From CAVXHV01 sp963761445 (GTDB lineage Bacteria > Planctomycetota > Planctomycetia > Isosphaerales > Isosphaeraceae): a stretch of 64,000 nt of DNA. The position numbers and the translations under genes are program-made. The DNA lies in the NCBI GenBank assembly GCA_963761445.1, contig CAVXHV010000017.1:62001-126000 (forward strand), given 5' to 3'. Positions 53,657-63,797 of this stretch are shown here, in pieces; position 1 is the stretch's first letter; every line of letters starts with the position of its first letter. The notes beneath the pieces were generated by a model. The model did no database searches, was not told where the DNA came from, and saw nothing but the letters and a program-made list of their open reading frames with translations.

Positions 53657-54401
53657 CTCGCTTCGCCTCCTCGTCGATCTGCCGGCGCCTCGGTTCGTGC
53701 AGCGCCGCGCGGCCAGTCCCAGGGGACATGCCAAGGGACCGCCAATACGTACAGGCGCACAGAAACCCCCGAATCGTGCGCACACCGTCGGAAAATCCCG
53801 GCGCATCAATTCGCCCCACCGTCGTCGCGCGGAGCATGCGACCGAGCATCTCCTTGGCGGAAGCCATGCGCCTCGAGACGTTGCCAGGATGGATGCCAAC
53901 GCACTTGGCGATCTGGGTTGTGCCATATCCCAGGTAGAGTGAAAGTTGGATCACCGTCCGCTCCTGCTCGGGGAGCTTCTCGATCATCTCATGCACGCGG
54001 AGCTTTTCCCTCCAATCATCCAGGCCGCTCGACTCCTGGAGCAACGGATGGTTCGCCTGCAGCCCATCGGTAATCGGGTGACCCCGGAGTGATCCGAAGT
54101 GTTTGCGGGCCAGGTCGATCAGGGTGTGGCGCAGCACTGTCGCCGTGAGGGTGTAGAATTGCCCCCGGCTCGAGCCGCCTTGCGTTTCATTGCGCTTCAG
54201 GTAAGGGATCAGGCGACAAAGGACATCGTGCAGGATGTCGTCGGTCTCGGCATAAAGCGCGACGTTCGGAAAATCGACGCGGAGCAGCTTGTGGGCCAGC
54301 GGCCGGAACCGCTCGGCGACGTACGCAAACATTCTATCCCGCGCGACCGGATCGCCGGCCCGGAGGCGATCCAAGAGATCCCGGATCTCGTCGTCATTCA
54401 T
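53556..54401 (-). CDS. ECF-type sigma factor with C-terminal extension
   Basis: A 281-aa protein from the ATG at 54401 (the open frame runs upstream to 54539 without conserved sequence). Region 2 is in DRMFAYVAERFRPLAHKLL and ETDDILHDVLCRLIPYLKR; region 4 is in LPEQERTVIQLSLYLGYGTT and AKCVGIHPGNVSRRMASAKE. After MLGRMLRATT (about residue 190) the remaining 90 residues are low-complexity and basic and overlap the kinase start by 101 bp. Either the extension is real and the overlap couples the two genes, or a frameshift removed an earlier stop. It probably works with the downstream kinase. Confidence 0.9.
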   Translation of the reverse strand: MNDDEIRDLLDRLRAGDPVARDRMFAYVAERFRPLAHKLLRVDFPNVALYAETDDILHDVLCRLIPYLKRNETQGGSSRGQFYTLTATVLRHTLIDLARKHFGSLRGHPITDGLQANHPLLQESSGLDDWREKLRVHEMIEKLPEQERTVIQLSLYLGYGTTQIAKCVGIHPGNVSRRMASAKEMLGRMLRATTVGRIDAPGFSDGVRTIRGFLCACTYWRSLGMSPGTGRAALHEPRRRQIDEEAKRDDESGRSVYCRRAARAPRDASGARHLPDDRRAL

Positions 54402-55228
54402 CAACTCATCGTCCACCTGTCCGACCCCCGAAAAACGACGAGGACAATCGAGGGACGCCCCCGACGACTTCCATACCCCGGTCGGCGAAGCCCAATATCT
54501 CAGCTTACCCCGTTTGTCGTGCGGCCCCCCTTCGAACATAAATCATTTCAATGATACTAAAGTCGATCCCCGGCGTCATGCCGGTCTGCGCCGCGCATCG
54601 ACGCCACCTGGAGGGCTCGTTTCCCAAGTGCGGTCGTCAACGGTGAGCGAGCTGCCCACGGCACTCGACTCGGGGCTTCGCGGAAGGCAACCAGCCCCAT
54701 TTCCCGCGAAATCGGGTCTGCAAAGAGGAAAGTGCGCAAGAATTTCTCCCCGTTTCCATTCATAGAGTAGGCACGACGCGGGCAGTCGCCCGAGCCGCCT
54801 GCGAGGAAACGATTATGCTGCCAAGACCGACCGGAGAATGCGTGACCCGAGCACGCGCCCGCACGTCGATAGCCTGCTGATCCTTGTCAGCGGGAGCACG
54901 CCCGGGAGCGCCGTCGCCATTGAGTACGCCAAGCCGAAAGCGACCTAGCAGGTCGATCCGGCGGAAGAACTGCGGCCGATCCCGCTGGCGAACGGCCCTT
55001 CGAAGTCCCTGAGAGCCGGACCCCAACCCGGCCGATCCGAGCGCGCCGCGAGGACGCCGCCGGCCCAACGGCGGCGGTTTCGGTCGCCGCACGCCATCCC
55101 GACCAACCCTGGGCCTCTCGCCAAGCGCCCTCTCTGAGGACGGGACGCTCCCGGTGCGCGTGGCAAGATGCGTCCACATACAAGCATTACAAATAATGTA
55201 CGTATACACATTTCCGGAGGCATTAGGA
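54402..55228. other. Divergent intergenic region, no gene recognised
   Basis: About 830 bp between the sigma factor and the small secreted protein. Open frames on both strands (for example 54760-55290 minus, Arg-rich) look like non-coding high-GC shadows. The AT-rich stretch at 55175-55225 (CATTACAAATAATGTACGTA) is a likely promoter area for the secreted protein. Confidence 0.4.
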
Positions 55229-55573
55229 ATGTGGTCCTTCACCAAGCTTTTCGGCGGAATTCCCGCGTCGCGGCGACGATCATGGCGCACGGTCTTCGGT
55301 GACCTGGAGTCGTTCGAGCGGAGGCGGCTACTGAGCGTGGCGATGCCCGCGGCCGAGATCCATCGGCTGCCCCGAAACGCGGTTGACGCTCAGGTCGCCC
55401 ACGCTTCCTCGTCCCCCAATCGTGCCGTGGTCGCAAGCCATGCCTTTGTTAATACGGGCATCGGGGAGAACATGGCGGGTACGGCCGTGATCGTCGCCAG
55501 CGACGACCAGGGTGGCGACTCCTGCCAGGATGATGGCGATATCCCCCCAGTGATCGGAAAGGTCTCCTGGTGA
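55229..55573 (+). CDS. Small secreted protein with planctomycete extracellular motif
   Basis: A 114-aa protein from the ATG at 55229 with GGAGG upstream. It begins MWSFTKLFGGIPASRRRSWR and has FGDLESFERRRLLSVAMPA, the phylum-specific N-terminal export motif (LE..E.R.LLS). The rest (ASSSPNRAVVASHAFVNTGI, VIVASDDQGGDSCQDDGD) is short and acidic with no known domain. Probably secreted; function unknown. Confidence 0.65.
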   Translation: MWSFTKLFGGIPASRRRSWRTVFGDLESFERRRLLSVAMPAAEIHRLPRNAVDAQVAHASSSPNRAVVASHAFVNTGIGENMAGTAVIVASDDQGGDSCQDDGDIPPVIGKVSW

Positions 55574-56071
55574 GACGCACCCGGACAGGACGACCGGCCA
55601 AGGCGGTGGACACCCGGCACCCGAGCCGGGTGTCGCCGCCGAAGCCGGCGACGCTCGCCGGACGGCGCAGACCGAGGATATTCGTCGCCAGGAAGCTACT
55701 TGTTGCTGCACTGTCATTTTGCGACAGTGCCGGCGGCCTGGTCGGCCGCATGCGGTGACGGGAACAAGGGGATGGTCTTATTATTCGATGGAAAGCACGG
55801 GCGGCTCGTCGGTTGAGGCCGGCTTTTTTCCGACACCTTGCCGCCCAACCGCTCGATCCGAGCCACCGCGCGGCCAACTTCCAAGAAATCGGATGAGACT
55901 CCGCGCAAGTACCGGGACTTCCGTCCGTCGATTAGACAAAGACGGATCGAACGTTGCCGACAACGGAGTTGCTCTCCTCGCCGCCTGGCAGGACGCTGGG
56001 GGCGAGGCAAATACCCGCCGGGTCGCCGCGCCCGTACGCCTGGACCTACCTTAGACATAGAAGAAGAATCA
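55574..56071. other. No gene recognised
   Basis: About 500 bp. A plus-strand frame that continues into the sigma-like gene begins at 55838, but its first 75 codons are Arg/Pro-rich without conserved features. An AT-rich spot near 55775 could be a promoter. Confidence 0.35.
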
Positions 56072-57474
56072 ATGACACCCTCTAGAGCCGAAATGGGGCC
56101 CCCGATGAGCGCCGAAACGAGACGATCCGACGACGATTTGACCCGCGAGGGCGACCTCGCGGATTGGCATACTTTCTGCCTCGCTTATTACGAGCCGATC
56201 CTGCGAGTCCTGCGCCTACTTCGAGTGCCCGAGGAAGACATCGCCGACCAGGCGCATGCTTTTCTGCTCAGGGCCGCCGAGCGGGATTTCCTCAAGGCTT
56301 TTCGGACCCACCGGGACCGGGAGGGTCAGGCGGGCAGGCGGGCCCGGTTCCGTAAGTACCTTTATCGCACTCTACAGAACCACGTGTTCGACTCATATCG
56401 ATCGCGCCGCAGGGAGTCGTTGGGCCAGACGCTAATTACCGACCAAGCCGCCGCCCTACACCCCGCGGACGATTCCGCATTGGATCCTGACGCGCTCTAC
56501 GCCCTCGATGTCCTTCACCAAGCGATTCAGTCGCTACGAAGGCACTGCGAGCGCGTTGGCAAGCCACACGTCTGGACCATTTTCGAGGAGACGCACCTGG
56601 CCAACGAATTCCGGGGCCGTCCCCGCAAGACCCGGGCCGACCTCCTCCGTAACTTCCCCGGAAAGGATATGTCATACCTGGACGACTCGCTGACGACGGC
56701 CAAGCGTGCCTTCCGCCGGATCATCCTCGACGTCATACCGCTCGGACTTCGCAACGGCGTCGCGCCCTCGGAGCGGTTCGTCGAATGGATGGAGATTCTC
56801 GGGCGAGCGAACGCCTCGCAATTCGACCTCCTGCAGCTTGCGTATCGGGTGGCTCCGTATATGACCGCAGATGCGAGCCAGGCGCCGTCGGACGAGCTGG
56901 CCGTCGAACGTATGGAGCCGCGACCCTGGCGCTCTCCGTCGAGGAGTTACGTTCGGCCTCGAACGACGAGATGGGCATCCTCCTGAGCTTTCGCCTGGAG
57001 CTCCCGCTGACGGAGATGCTCGACGGGACGGAGTTGCAGCGCTATATTCCCCGGTCGAGCGTCTTCTGGCCGACCCGCCGCGAGCGAGCAGCACCGGCCC
57101 CGTCCTCGGCGCGACCGACCCGCCCGATCTGCTTGCTGACCCTTCTGGACCCGAGCCACGATGAGGAAGAGGCGTTGGCCGCGGTAGACGTCGTCGGCCT
57201 CCTGGCCAGCTTGAAGTCCTACGCGAAGCAGCTCCACCGTCGCACTGACCATACCCTCCCGGCGATATTCGCGCCACTGTTTTACACGATCTGCAGCGTC
57301 CTGGCGATGACGCGATCGGGAGTATCTTTGCACTCGATAGAGCACGAATCGCTTATCGGAAACGCCAGGAGATTCCTCAACGAGCCCTGGATCGACGATC
57401 GGATTCGCGACTTGTTCCAGGCCGCGATTGCAACTGACCCGACGCGCTTGCATGGCAGTCGTCCCGACTGCTGA
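56072..57474 (+). pseudogene. Sigma-70-like factor with a large C-terminal domain, frameshift near 56915
   Basis: From the ATG at 56072 (GAAGAA upstream): a region-2-like part with WHTFCLAYYEPILRVLRLLR, EEDIADQAHAFLLRAAERDF and FRKYLYRTLQNHVFDSYRSR; a middle with DPDALYALDVLHQAIQSLRR and DMSYLDDSLTTAKRAFRRII (region-4-like). At about 56915 the conserved sequence moves to the next frame as LALSVEELRSASNDEMGILL, SFRLELPLTEML, then EEALAAVDVVGLLASLKSYA and ends at 57474. The joined product would be about 467 aa. Such long sigma-like proteins are found beside Hsp70-GrpE gene sets. It is a true pseudogene or a one-base sequence error. Confidence 0.7.
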
Positions 57475-58511
57475 GTCGTTGTCGGCTCGCCTGTTTCGCC
57501 GCGCTTCCCAATACGACCAGCGGCGCCGAGTGGCTTCCGCCGATGCGTGCAACGCCATAGGAATTCAGATTGGCGCGGTCCGCGCGCAACATCCGCGCGA
57601 CACAGACGTCTTACAGGAGGAGCAGATGCCGCCGGACTCGAGACGGCCTGCTTTCTTGTCCGATGGCGATTAAGCGATCGCCCGACCCCCTCGACAATTG
57701 GGGATCACGAGAAGAATGCCCGGCCACGTTGATTGCCTTCGTCATAAATATGAGGTTTCCGAGGGAGACGTTACCTCCGACTCATTACCAACTCCATCGA
57801 GCCCGACCCGACCGTGGCTTGAGATCTCCGGACCCACCCATCGTAAAGGGGCCTGCCGCTGTGCGTCCACGCACACCTTTTCACAATTGGAAGTTACAAA
57901 GATGGCCGTCGAAAGCGCGGTCGTGACCCGCGAACAACATGTGCGGCGGTTGGGACAGAAAGGCTCAGGAGTTCTTTAGGTACATGAGCATATCGTGCCC
58001 TCGCTTCGCTACCGCCGCCGTCCAAAAATTTCGGCGGACGCAAGCCTTGTTTAAATCATGAGGTGCGTCGTTTCTCGGCCCGACAAATTGGGATTCTTGA
58101 CAAATGTTTCTTGTGGTTAATTGACCGCGGAGTCGGGGGTCGGTAGCGTTATGAGCACTTATTCGACGAATGATCTGAAGTACCGAGCGGTCCGCACACT
58201 TAGACGTGGTTCTTCCCGGGATGTCCGGGAGATATTGCAACCGCCGATTCCTGGTCATACGGAATCGGAACTGCAGGCTGTTGTGTTCTGCGCGTTGAAC
58301 CGTTTTACCGTGTTTCCCCCGGTAGCGAGGCGGGATCGACCAGTCCACTCCCCGGTGTTCGGGGTGATATCGACGTCGAGACCAAGCTTGTGCGCCGACT
58401 CGCTGCGCATATGACGAAGGCATTGATCCCGATCGCAATCCTGGCTTCGGCATAGCCAACTTTGACGATCCATCCGTTCCTGGTGATGATTGGGCGTGAG
58501 AGGAGGTCCCC
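57475..58511. other. Gene-poor gap with possible decayed coding sequence at 58160-58495
   Basis: No intact gene. Just before the GrpE-like gene, two phases show protein-like sequence: GVRGDIDVETKLVRRLAA (58355-58408) and then, one frame back, YDEGIDPDRNPGFGIANFDD followed by PSVPGDDWA and a stop at 58500. Further upstream in the first phase is EPFYRVSPGSEAGS. It may be the tail of a lost gene of the same operon. A plus-strand 97-codon frame at 58121-58414 is an alternative. Confidence 0.35.
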
Positions 58512-59252
58512 ATGGTGGATGCGTATGAGGGCCCCGACTCGGCCGGCGAGTCCGGCGTGGCGGATCGGCCTTCGCTTTTTGAGCAAGATCAGGTCGTTTC
58601 GGCGGCGTTGGCGTCGATTGACGTTGGAACCGGGGCGGATCCGTCTCGAGAAGTCCAGCCCAGCGCGCCGCTGGCGACCGCCCAGGACCCTACGACGGCT
58701 ACGGCGCTGATCGATGTTGCGATTGGATTGCAGGACCTCTCCGCCAAACAGGACGGGCTCCGAGAACTCTTCGAGGCGAGAATTCGCTCCGACGAGGTTC
58801 AAGCTAAGGCCTTGGAGCGTCTTCACGATCAGGTTCGCGAGTACAAGACGAATTTCGTCCGCCAGGAGATGCAGCCACTCTTGCGAGACCTCATCTACTG
58901 CTATGATTACGCGGCCGATGAGGTCGACCGGTCCAATCGCTCGGGCCCTCCGCCGACCGCTCAGGAGACGGCCCGGGCATTCGATCACCTGCGGCAAATG
59001 GTGGCCGACGTCCTGGCCAAGTACGACGTCGTGCCCTACCGCTCCGAAGGGCCCGAGTTTGACCGCCGCGAGCAGCAGTGTGTCCGAACGGTGCCGACGA
59101 CTGTCGAGTCGGAAGAGAAAAAGATCGCCGTCGTCGGAGCGATTGGTTTTCGCCTGGCAGACTTGATCGTCCGCAAGGAACAAGTGACCGTTTACAAGTA
59201 CACCGCGCCCGACGGCGGCAGGCCTTCGAATCGGCCCGGCCTCCACGCATGA
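58512..59252 (+). CDS. GrpE-like nucleotide exchange factor of an accessory Hsp70 system
   Basis: A 246-aa protein with a strong GAGGAGG-type site 5 bp before the ATG. The first 75 residues are acidic and disordered. A coiled-coil follows (LQDLSAKQDGLRELFEARIR, LERLHDQVREYKTNFVRQEM), then a four-helix part (QPLLRDLIYCYDYAADEVDR, AFDHLRQMVADVLAKYDVVP) and a small beta domain ending EEKKIAVVGAIGFRLADLIV with KEQVTVYKY. This order is that of GrpE, and the next gene is an Hsp70, which supports it. GrpE proteins release ADP from Hsp70. It is longer at the N-terminus than housekeeping GrpE and diverged. Confidence 0.8.
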   Translation: MVDAYEGPDSAGESGVADRPSLFEQDQVVSAALASIDVGTGADPSREVQPSAPLATAQDPTTATALIDVAIGLQDLSAKQDGLRELFEARIRSDEVQAKALERLHDQVREYKTNFVRQEMQPLLRDLIYCYDYAADEVDRSNRSGPPPTAQETARAFDHLRQMVADVLAKYDVVPYRSEGPEFDRREQQCVRTVPTTVESEEKKIAVVGAIGFRLADLIVRKEQVTVYKYTAPDGGRPSNRPGLHA

Positions 59253-59336
59253 GTGTCGTTCGTCGCGCAAAACGCCCCTGCTTCAACGGAACAAACCCAT
59301 TTGCGAGTCCCTTACAGCGACGGATGAAGGAGTTCG

Positions 59337-60986
59337 ATGATGGCGGATATCAAGAAAGTTTTTGGGATCGACCTCGGCACGACCTATTCCGCGGTCGCGA
59401 CGATCGACGAATTCGACCGGGCCGTGATTGTCAATAACGACATCAACGAGCCTACCACGCCGTCAGCCGTCTACTTCGAGAGTGACTCGAACACTGTCGT
59501 GGGCACCGAAGCCAAGAATATGGCTGAGATGGAACCCGAAAACGTCGTCCAATTCGTCAAACAGTTCATGGGACGCAAGGACGAGTTCCTGTTCGAGTAC
59601 AACGGCAAGCCGTACGCGCCCGAGGAAATCTCGGCCATCATCCTCAAGGGACTCGTCGAAAAGGCGAAGCAAAACCTCGACAGCGAGATCCAGGACGTCG
59701 TCATTACGGTCCCGGCGTATTTCGACGACGCTCAGCGGGTCGCGACCCGCAATGCCGGAACCATGGCGGGCCTGAACGTCCTGGATATCATCAACGAGCC
59801 GATCGCCGCCGCCCTGTCGTACGGAATGCAGTCCGGCGGTCAAAATAAAGAGGAGACCATACTGGTTTACGATCTTGGCGGCGGCACGTTCGACGTCAGC
59901 GTTATCCAGGTCGGCAAGGAGGGGGTGAAGATCCTCGTGACGGGAGGCAAGAACGACCTCGGAGGTAAGAACTGGGACGACCGCCTGATCACCTATCTGG
60001 CGGCGAAGTTCGAGGAGGAGAACGGGGTCAACCCACTGACCGATCCGTTCGCCCACCAGGAGCTGCGAACCAAAGGTGAGATCGCCAAGAAGTCGCTGAC
60101 ATCGAAAGAAAAGGTCCCGTTCATGTTCGCGTTCGCCGGGTTCAAATGGCGCCTCGAGCTTGAACGTTTAAAGTTCGAGGAGATCACCGCGGACCTTCTC
60201 GACCTGACCGTCCAGGTGACCCACGAGACCCTCGACGCTTTGAACGCGAAGATCGGGAACCGCAAGATCGACCGTTTCTTCCTCGTGGGTGGGTCGAGTC
60301 GGATGCCGATGGTCAAGGTCCGCATCGACCGCGAGTTCGCCGTCGACGCCGAGAAGTACGACCCCGATGAGTGCGTCGCCAAGGGGGCGGCCCTTTGGGG
60401 TGTCAAGCGAAAAATCGACGGCCTTGCCGAGCAGGCCGGCTACGACATCCAGAGTGGCGCGGGCAACAAGAACCAGTTCGACATAGATCTCCGCAAAGAG
60501 CTCGAGGGCGTCAAAAACGTGAACGTCTACAAGGGCCTCACAATGCCCGGTAAAACGTGGGGAAATGTCTCATCCCACACCTATGGCATCAAGGCGTTCG
60601 CCGGCGACGACGAAATCGTCGTGCCGCTGCTCACCCAAAACACCGAGATCCCGTACACCTATGAGTCGGAAGACGGCCAGTTCGGGACGGCGGTGGCGAA
60701 CCAGAAAACGATCGACTTGACCTTGATGGAGGCAGAGGGCGAGTCGCTCGACCCAGCCTTTTGCAAGGAAATCGGCCGCGGCTCGGTGGAGCTTCCCAAG
60801 GGAGTACCGAAAAACTCCGAGGTGAAGATTTTTTTTGACTACGAAGGAGACGGTACGATCAAGCTCCGCGCCCGCGAAGTGTCGTCGAACCAGGAGTGTG
60901 AGGTCAAGCTCATTCGGGCCGGGGTCATGGATGTCGCCGAGGTCGCACAGGCCGGGAACAAGTTGGCGATCCTGACCGCGCGGTGA
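59337..60986 (+). CDS. Accessory Hsp70-family chaperone, without C-terminal lid
   Basis: A 549-aa protein (ATG at 59337 or 59340, GAAGGAG upstream). The ATPase domain is complete: phosphate-1 VFGIDLGTTYSAVATIDEF, EPTTPSAVYFES, connect-1 INEPIAAALSYG, phosphate-2 LVYDLGGGTFDVSVIQVG and adenosine motif FFLVGGSSRMPMV. A substrate-binding beta part follows (HTYGIKAFAGDDEIVVPLL, NTEIPYTYES, KIFFDYEGDGTIKLRARE), and the protein ends with AILTAR without the helical lid or the EEVD-like tail of DnaK (about 640 aa). It is thus not the housekeeping DnaK. It lies 84 bp after the GrpE-like gene and before the J-like gene. Confidence 0.93.
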   Translation: MMADIKKVFGIDLGTTYSAVATIDEFDRAVIVNNDINEPTTPSAVYFESDSNTVVGTEAKNMAEMEPENVVQFVKQFMGRKDEFLFEYNGKPYAPEEISAIILKGLVEKAKQNLDSEIQDVVITVPAYFDDAQRVATRNAGTMAGLNVLDIINEPIAAALSYGMQSGGQNKEETILVYDLGGGTFDVSVIQVGKEGVKILVTGGKNDLGGKNWDDRLITYLAAKFEEENGVNPLTDPFAHQELRTKGEIAKKSLTSKEKVPFMFAFAGFKWRLELERLKFEEITADLLDLTVQVTHETLDALNAKIGNRKIDRFFLVGGSSRMPMVKVRIDREFAVDAEKYDPDECVAKGAALWGVKRKIDGLAEQAGYDIQSGAGNKNQFDIDLRKELEGVKNVNVYKGLTMPGKTWGNVSSHTYGIKAFAGDDEIVVPLLTQNTEIPYTYESEDGQFGTAVANQKTIDLTLMEAEGESLDPAFCKEIGRGSVELPKGVPKNSEVKIFFDYEGDGTIKLRAREVSSNQECEVKLIRAGVMDVAEVAQAGNKLAILTAR

Positions 60987-61014
60987 GTCGAGTACCGCGA
61001 AATCCTTGGCGTGG

Positions 61015-63658
61015 ATGATCATGAAATTCGACGACGACTTCGACTATCTCTTGCTGCTGGGGATCGATCCGGCCAACGCCCTGGGCGCGCCGGCGGCCCT
61101 GGCCGAGCAGGTCAAGGTCAAGAAGAAGGAGTGGACCGCCCAGGCGCTGAATCCGCTGTACCAGCAAGCCGCCCGGTCAAACCTCGAACGGCGCACGCGA
61201 GTTCGAGTCGGTCTTGGCGGAGCCGGACGCCTTGGCGGCCTACGTTCATCATGTCAAAGATTGCCGGGTGGCACTGCGCGCCGAGCACGAGGCCAAGCTT
61301 GTCGCGTTGATCGCCCTCGCGTGCGGGGCCCGCAGGGAATTGACCACCACCCAGCGCGAGTTGCTGCTAAAGGAGGTCAAGAGCGAGGGCCTGCTCCCGT
61401 CCTTGCTCGACGAGGTGCTCAAAAGCCGGGCGATTCCGATTCAGGCCGCACGCCCGGTCGAACCCGTGGAGCATGTCAAGCTGCCGCTCCAGGCGCCGGC
61501 CCTCGACGGTATCGTCTACGCGGACATTCAGAACTGGCTGAAGGTGTTGTCGAAGGGCTCGCTTTACGAGCTCTTAGACCTACCGACGACCACGCCTCCG
61601 CCGCGGCTAACTTCACAGGCGCAACTGCAGTTCGCGCATTGGTCGAAGGTGCTCCCCAAAACGAACACCAGTACCGCCTGGGAAAAAACCTTGCAAGCGA
61701 GCCTGACGTATCTGAAAGACGCCGAGTCAAAGGCCAAGTACGACCGGAGCCTTTTCAATTCACGTGTTCAGCGGCTCGTCTCGCGAATCGACCTGGTCCT
61801 TGCCGGATCGACGTTCACTATCGACGAGGCGACGAGCCTGGTGCGGATCGGAGTCCAGGACTTCGGCTTTAGCGAGGCAATCGTCGAGCAGTGCCTGAAG
61901 GCGCGAATGGCCCACAATAAGGTGGCTTCCGGAGAAAGAGCCCCCATCGTCGTCCAGGTTCAGGGACAGATCCGGTGTCGTCGGTGCGGAGCATGGAACG
62001 GACAGAAGCTGAGCAAGTGCCGGGAGTGCGGGTCGTCGCTGCACCACAAGTGCGCGAACCCGGCCTGCACGGGTGGTCTCATGACCGTCGACGTCAAGGC
62101 CTGCACGGAATGCGGATTGCCGATCGTCCGGGGAGTCAAGTACCGGACTCTGCTCCGAATGGCCGACGCCTACCTTCAGTCGGGTAGCCACCAGGCGGCG
62201 CTCTCGGTTTGCCAGGCCGCCGAACAAATCCTGCCGGGTCCCGCCGTGGACGACCGGCTCGTCCGAGCCTCACGGATCCGCGTGCTCGCGGCTGCGGCCC
62301 GCGTCCAGGCCGCGGCGGAGTCTTGGACCGCCGTCAGGGCCACCTTGAAGGAACTCGCCACCGTCGCTCCCAAGATGACGGTTTCGGGCGTTCCGACTAT
62401 CGAAAAGGTTGCGGAGTTCATGGCCGAGAGGACCGAAAAACTCCGGGCGGTTGCCCCCGACACCCCCACCATCGATGCAGCGCGGGTTTACCTGGCGACC
62501 CTGCGCCGCTGGATCGACTGCGAGGAGGCCTTCCAGAAGCTACGCCAGATCTGCACGCGGCTCGAGTCCGAACGCGACCCCAAGCGTGCGTTGCAGGTCG
62601 CCGGAAAACTCCTGGAATTACGCCCGGCCGACGCCGACCTCAAGGCGACCGCGCTGCGGCTCGAACCGCTGGCAAGAGAGGCCGAGCTCCGCGACGCCGA
62701 GCGGAAGGTAGCGGAGCGGGATTACTTTTCCGCCCTCCGCGAGTCACGCCTGTATGCGGCCGAAAGGGCACTCCAGGGACTCGAAGGTACGGCCGACGCC
62801 GGCCCGACCCCTGCCGGTGCCGACGACCTCCGCCGCAAGATCGCGGCAGTCCAGCGCGAGCTCGGTGAGCTGCGCCAGCAGGCCAGCCAGTCAGAACGGG
62901 GCGAAGCGCTCATCGCCCGCTACCTCGATCTTCTGGCCCGCTGCCGCGACTGCCGCGAGGCCCTACTGGCACTCCAGAGCATTCCGATCGAACCGCCGGC
63001 CGCGCCTGAATGCCTTACGGTCCGACGCGAAGGCAACCGCCGGGTGCTCTCATGGCGGCCGGCCGCCGCAGGCAGAAGGCCCACCTCATACGTCGTCCAA
63101 CGGTCAATTACCCGCCCGGCATCCCGGCAAGTCGACCCTCCCTTCCAGACGATCTACGAGGGGGACGCCTTGTATTTTAGCGATGACGAGGTCGCGCACG
63201 GCGGGGTCATCCTTCGCTACATGGTACACGCCGTCTGCCGCGGACGAATCGAGGTTGAAGGAACGACGATTCGGACATACGAGACAGTCTCGGCGCCCGC
63301 GGCCTTTAACGGCGTCTTGATCTGGCAGGAGGTGATGAACCTTCGCAGCACCCGCCGCGAAAGGGCGATCGACTTGACCTGGTTCATCCCGACCGGCGCA
63401 CGGCAGGTCCTGATCGAACGGTGGCCAGGCGGCCCGAACGACCACGGCTTGGGCGCGGTGATCTTGCCGGCGACTGCCGAGGGCCGCCTCCTCGACGACG
63501 GCCTCGGCGAGAAAATGGTGCATACCTACCGGATCTCGTGCCTCTATGACGGCCCGGATGGAGAATTCCGGACCCCTGGCGTCTGCCTGACCGACGGCAT
63601 CGCCTGTTCGTCGCCCCACACGTTTGAAGACTCCCAGAGCCCCGCTGCCTGCATGTAA
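61015..63658 (+). pseudogene. Large protein with two J-like segments, zinc ribbons and a C-terminal beta domain; one-base frameshift near 61193
   Basis: The first 60 residues read FDDDFDYLLLLGIDPANALG, KVKKKEWTAQALNPLYQQAA and SNLER; at about 61193 one extra base moves the sequence to the next frame as AREFESVLAEPDALAAYVHH, which stays open to 63658. A second J-like segment is SLYELLDLPTTTPPP to TYLKDAESKAKYDRSLF (61557-61760). Neither has the HPD tripeptide. Then come zinc ribbons (CRRCGAW, CRECGSS, CANPAC, CTECGLP; 61975-62130), a long helical region and a fibronectin-like beta region (PECLTVRREGNRRVLSWRPA) and a C-terminal part with RQVLIERWPGGPNDH. It probably delivers clients to the Hsp70. 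The frameshift may be a sequence error. Confidence 0.75.
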
Positions 63659-63674
63659 CTCGAGGATTTCGTCC

Positions 63675-63797
63675 ATGAACGCCAACACACTCCAGAAGAG
63701 CGCGAGCCGGACGGGCGCCGCCTGGCCCGGTTGCAGAATCGACCTCTCGCTCGACCACGCGCGGGCCGTCACCGCGGAAGGGAGACGAGCGCGATGA
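63675..63797 (+). CDS. Possible 40-aa ORF coupled to the next gene
   Basis: ATG at 63675, 16 bp after the previous stop; the sequence begins MNANTLQKSASRTGAAWPGC and its stop overlaps the next start as ATGA (63794-63797). No family. Tight spacing is the only support. Confidence 0.35.
   Translation: MNANTLQKSASRTGAAWPGCRIDLSLDHARAVTAEGRRAR

Noticed and set aside
57965..58513. A 182-codon minus-strand frame
   Set aside because: No domain, Arg/Ser-rich, and the plus strand here has more protein-like fragments.
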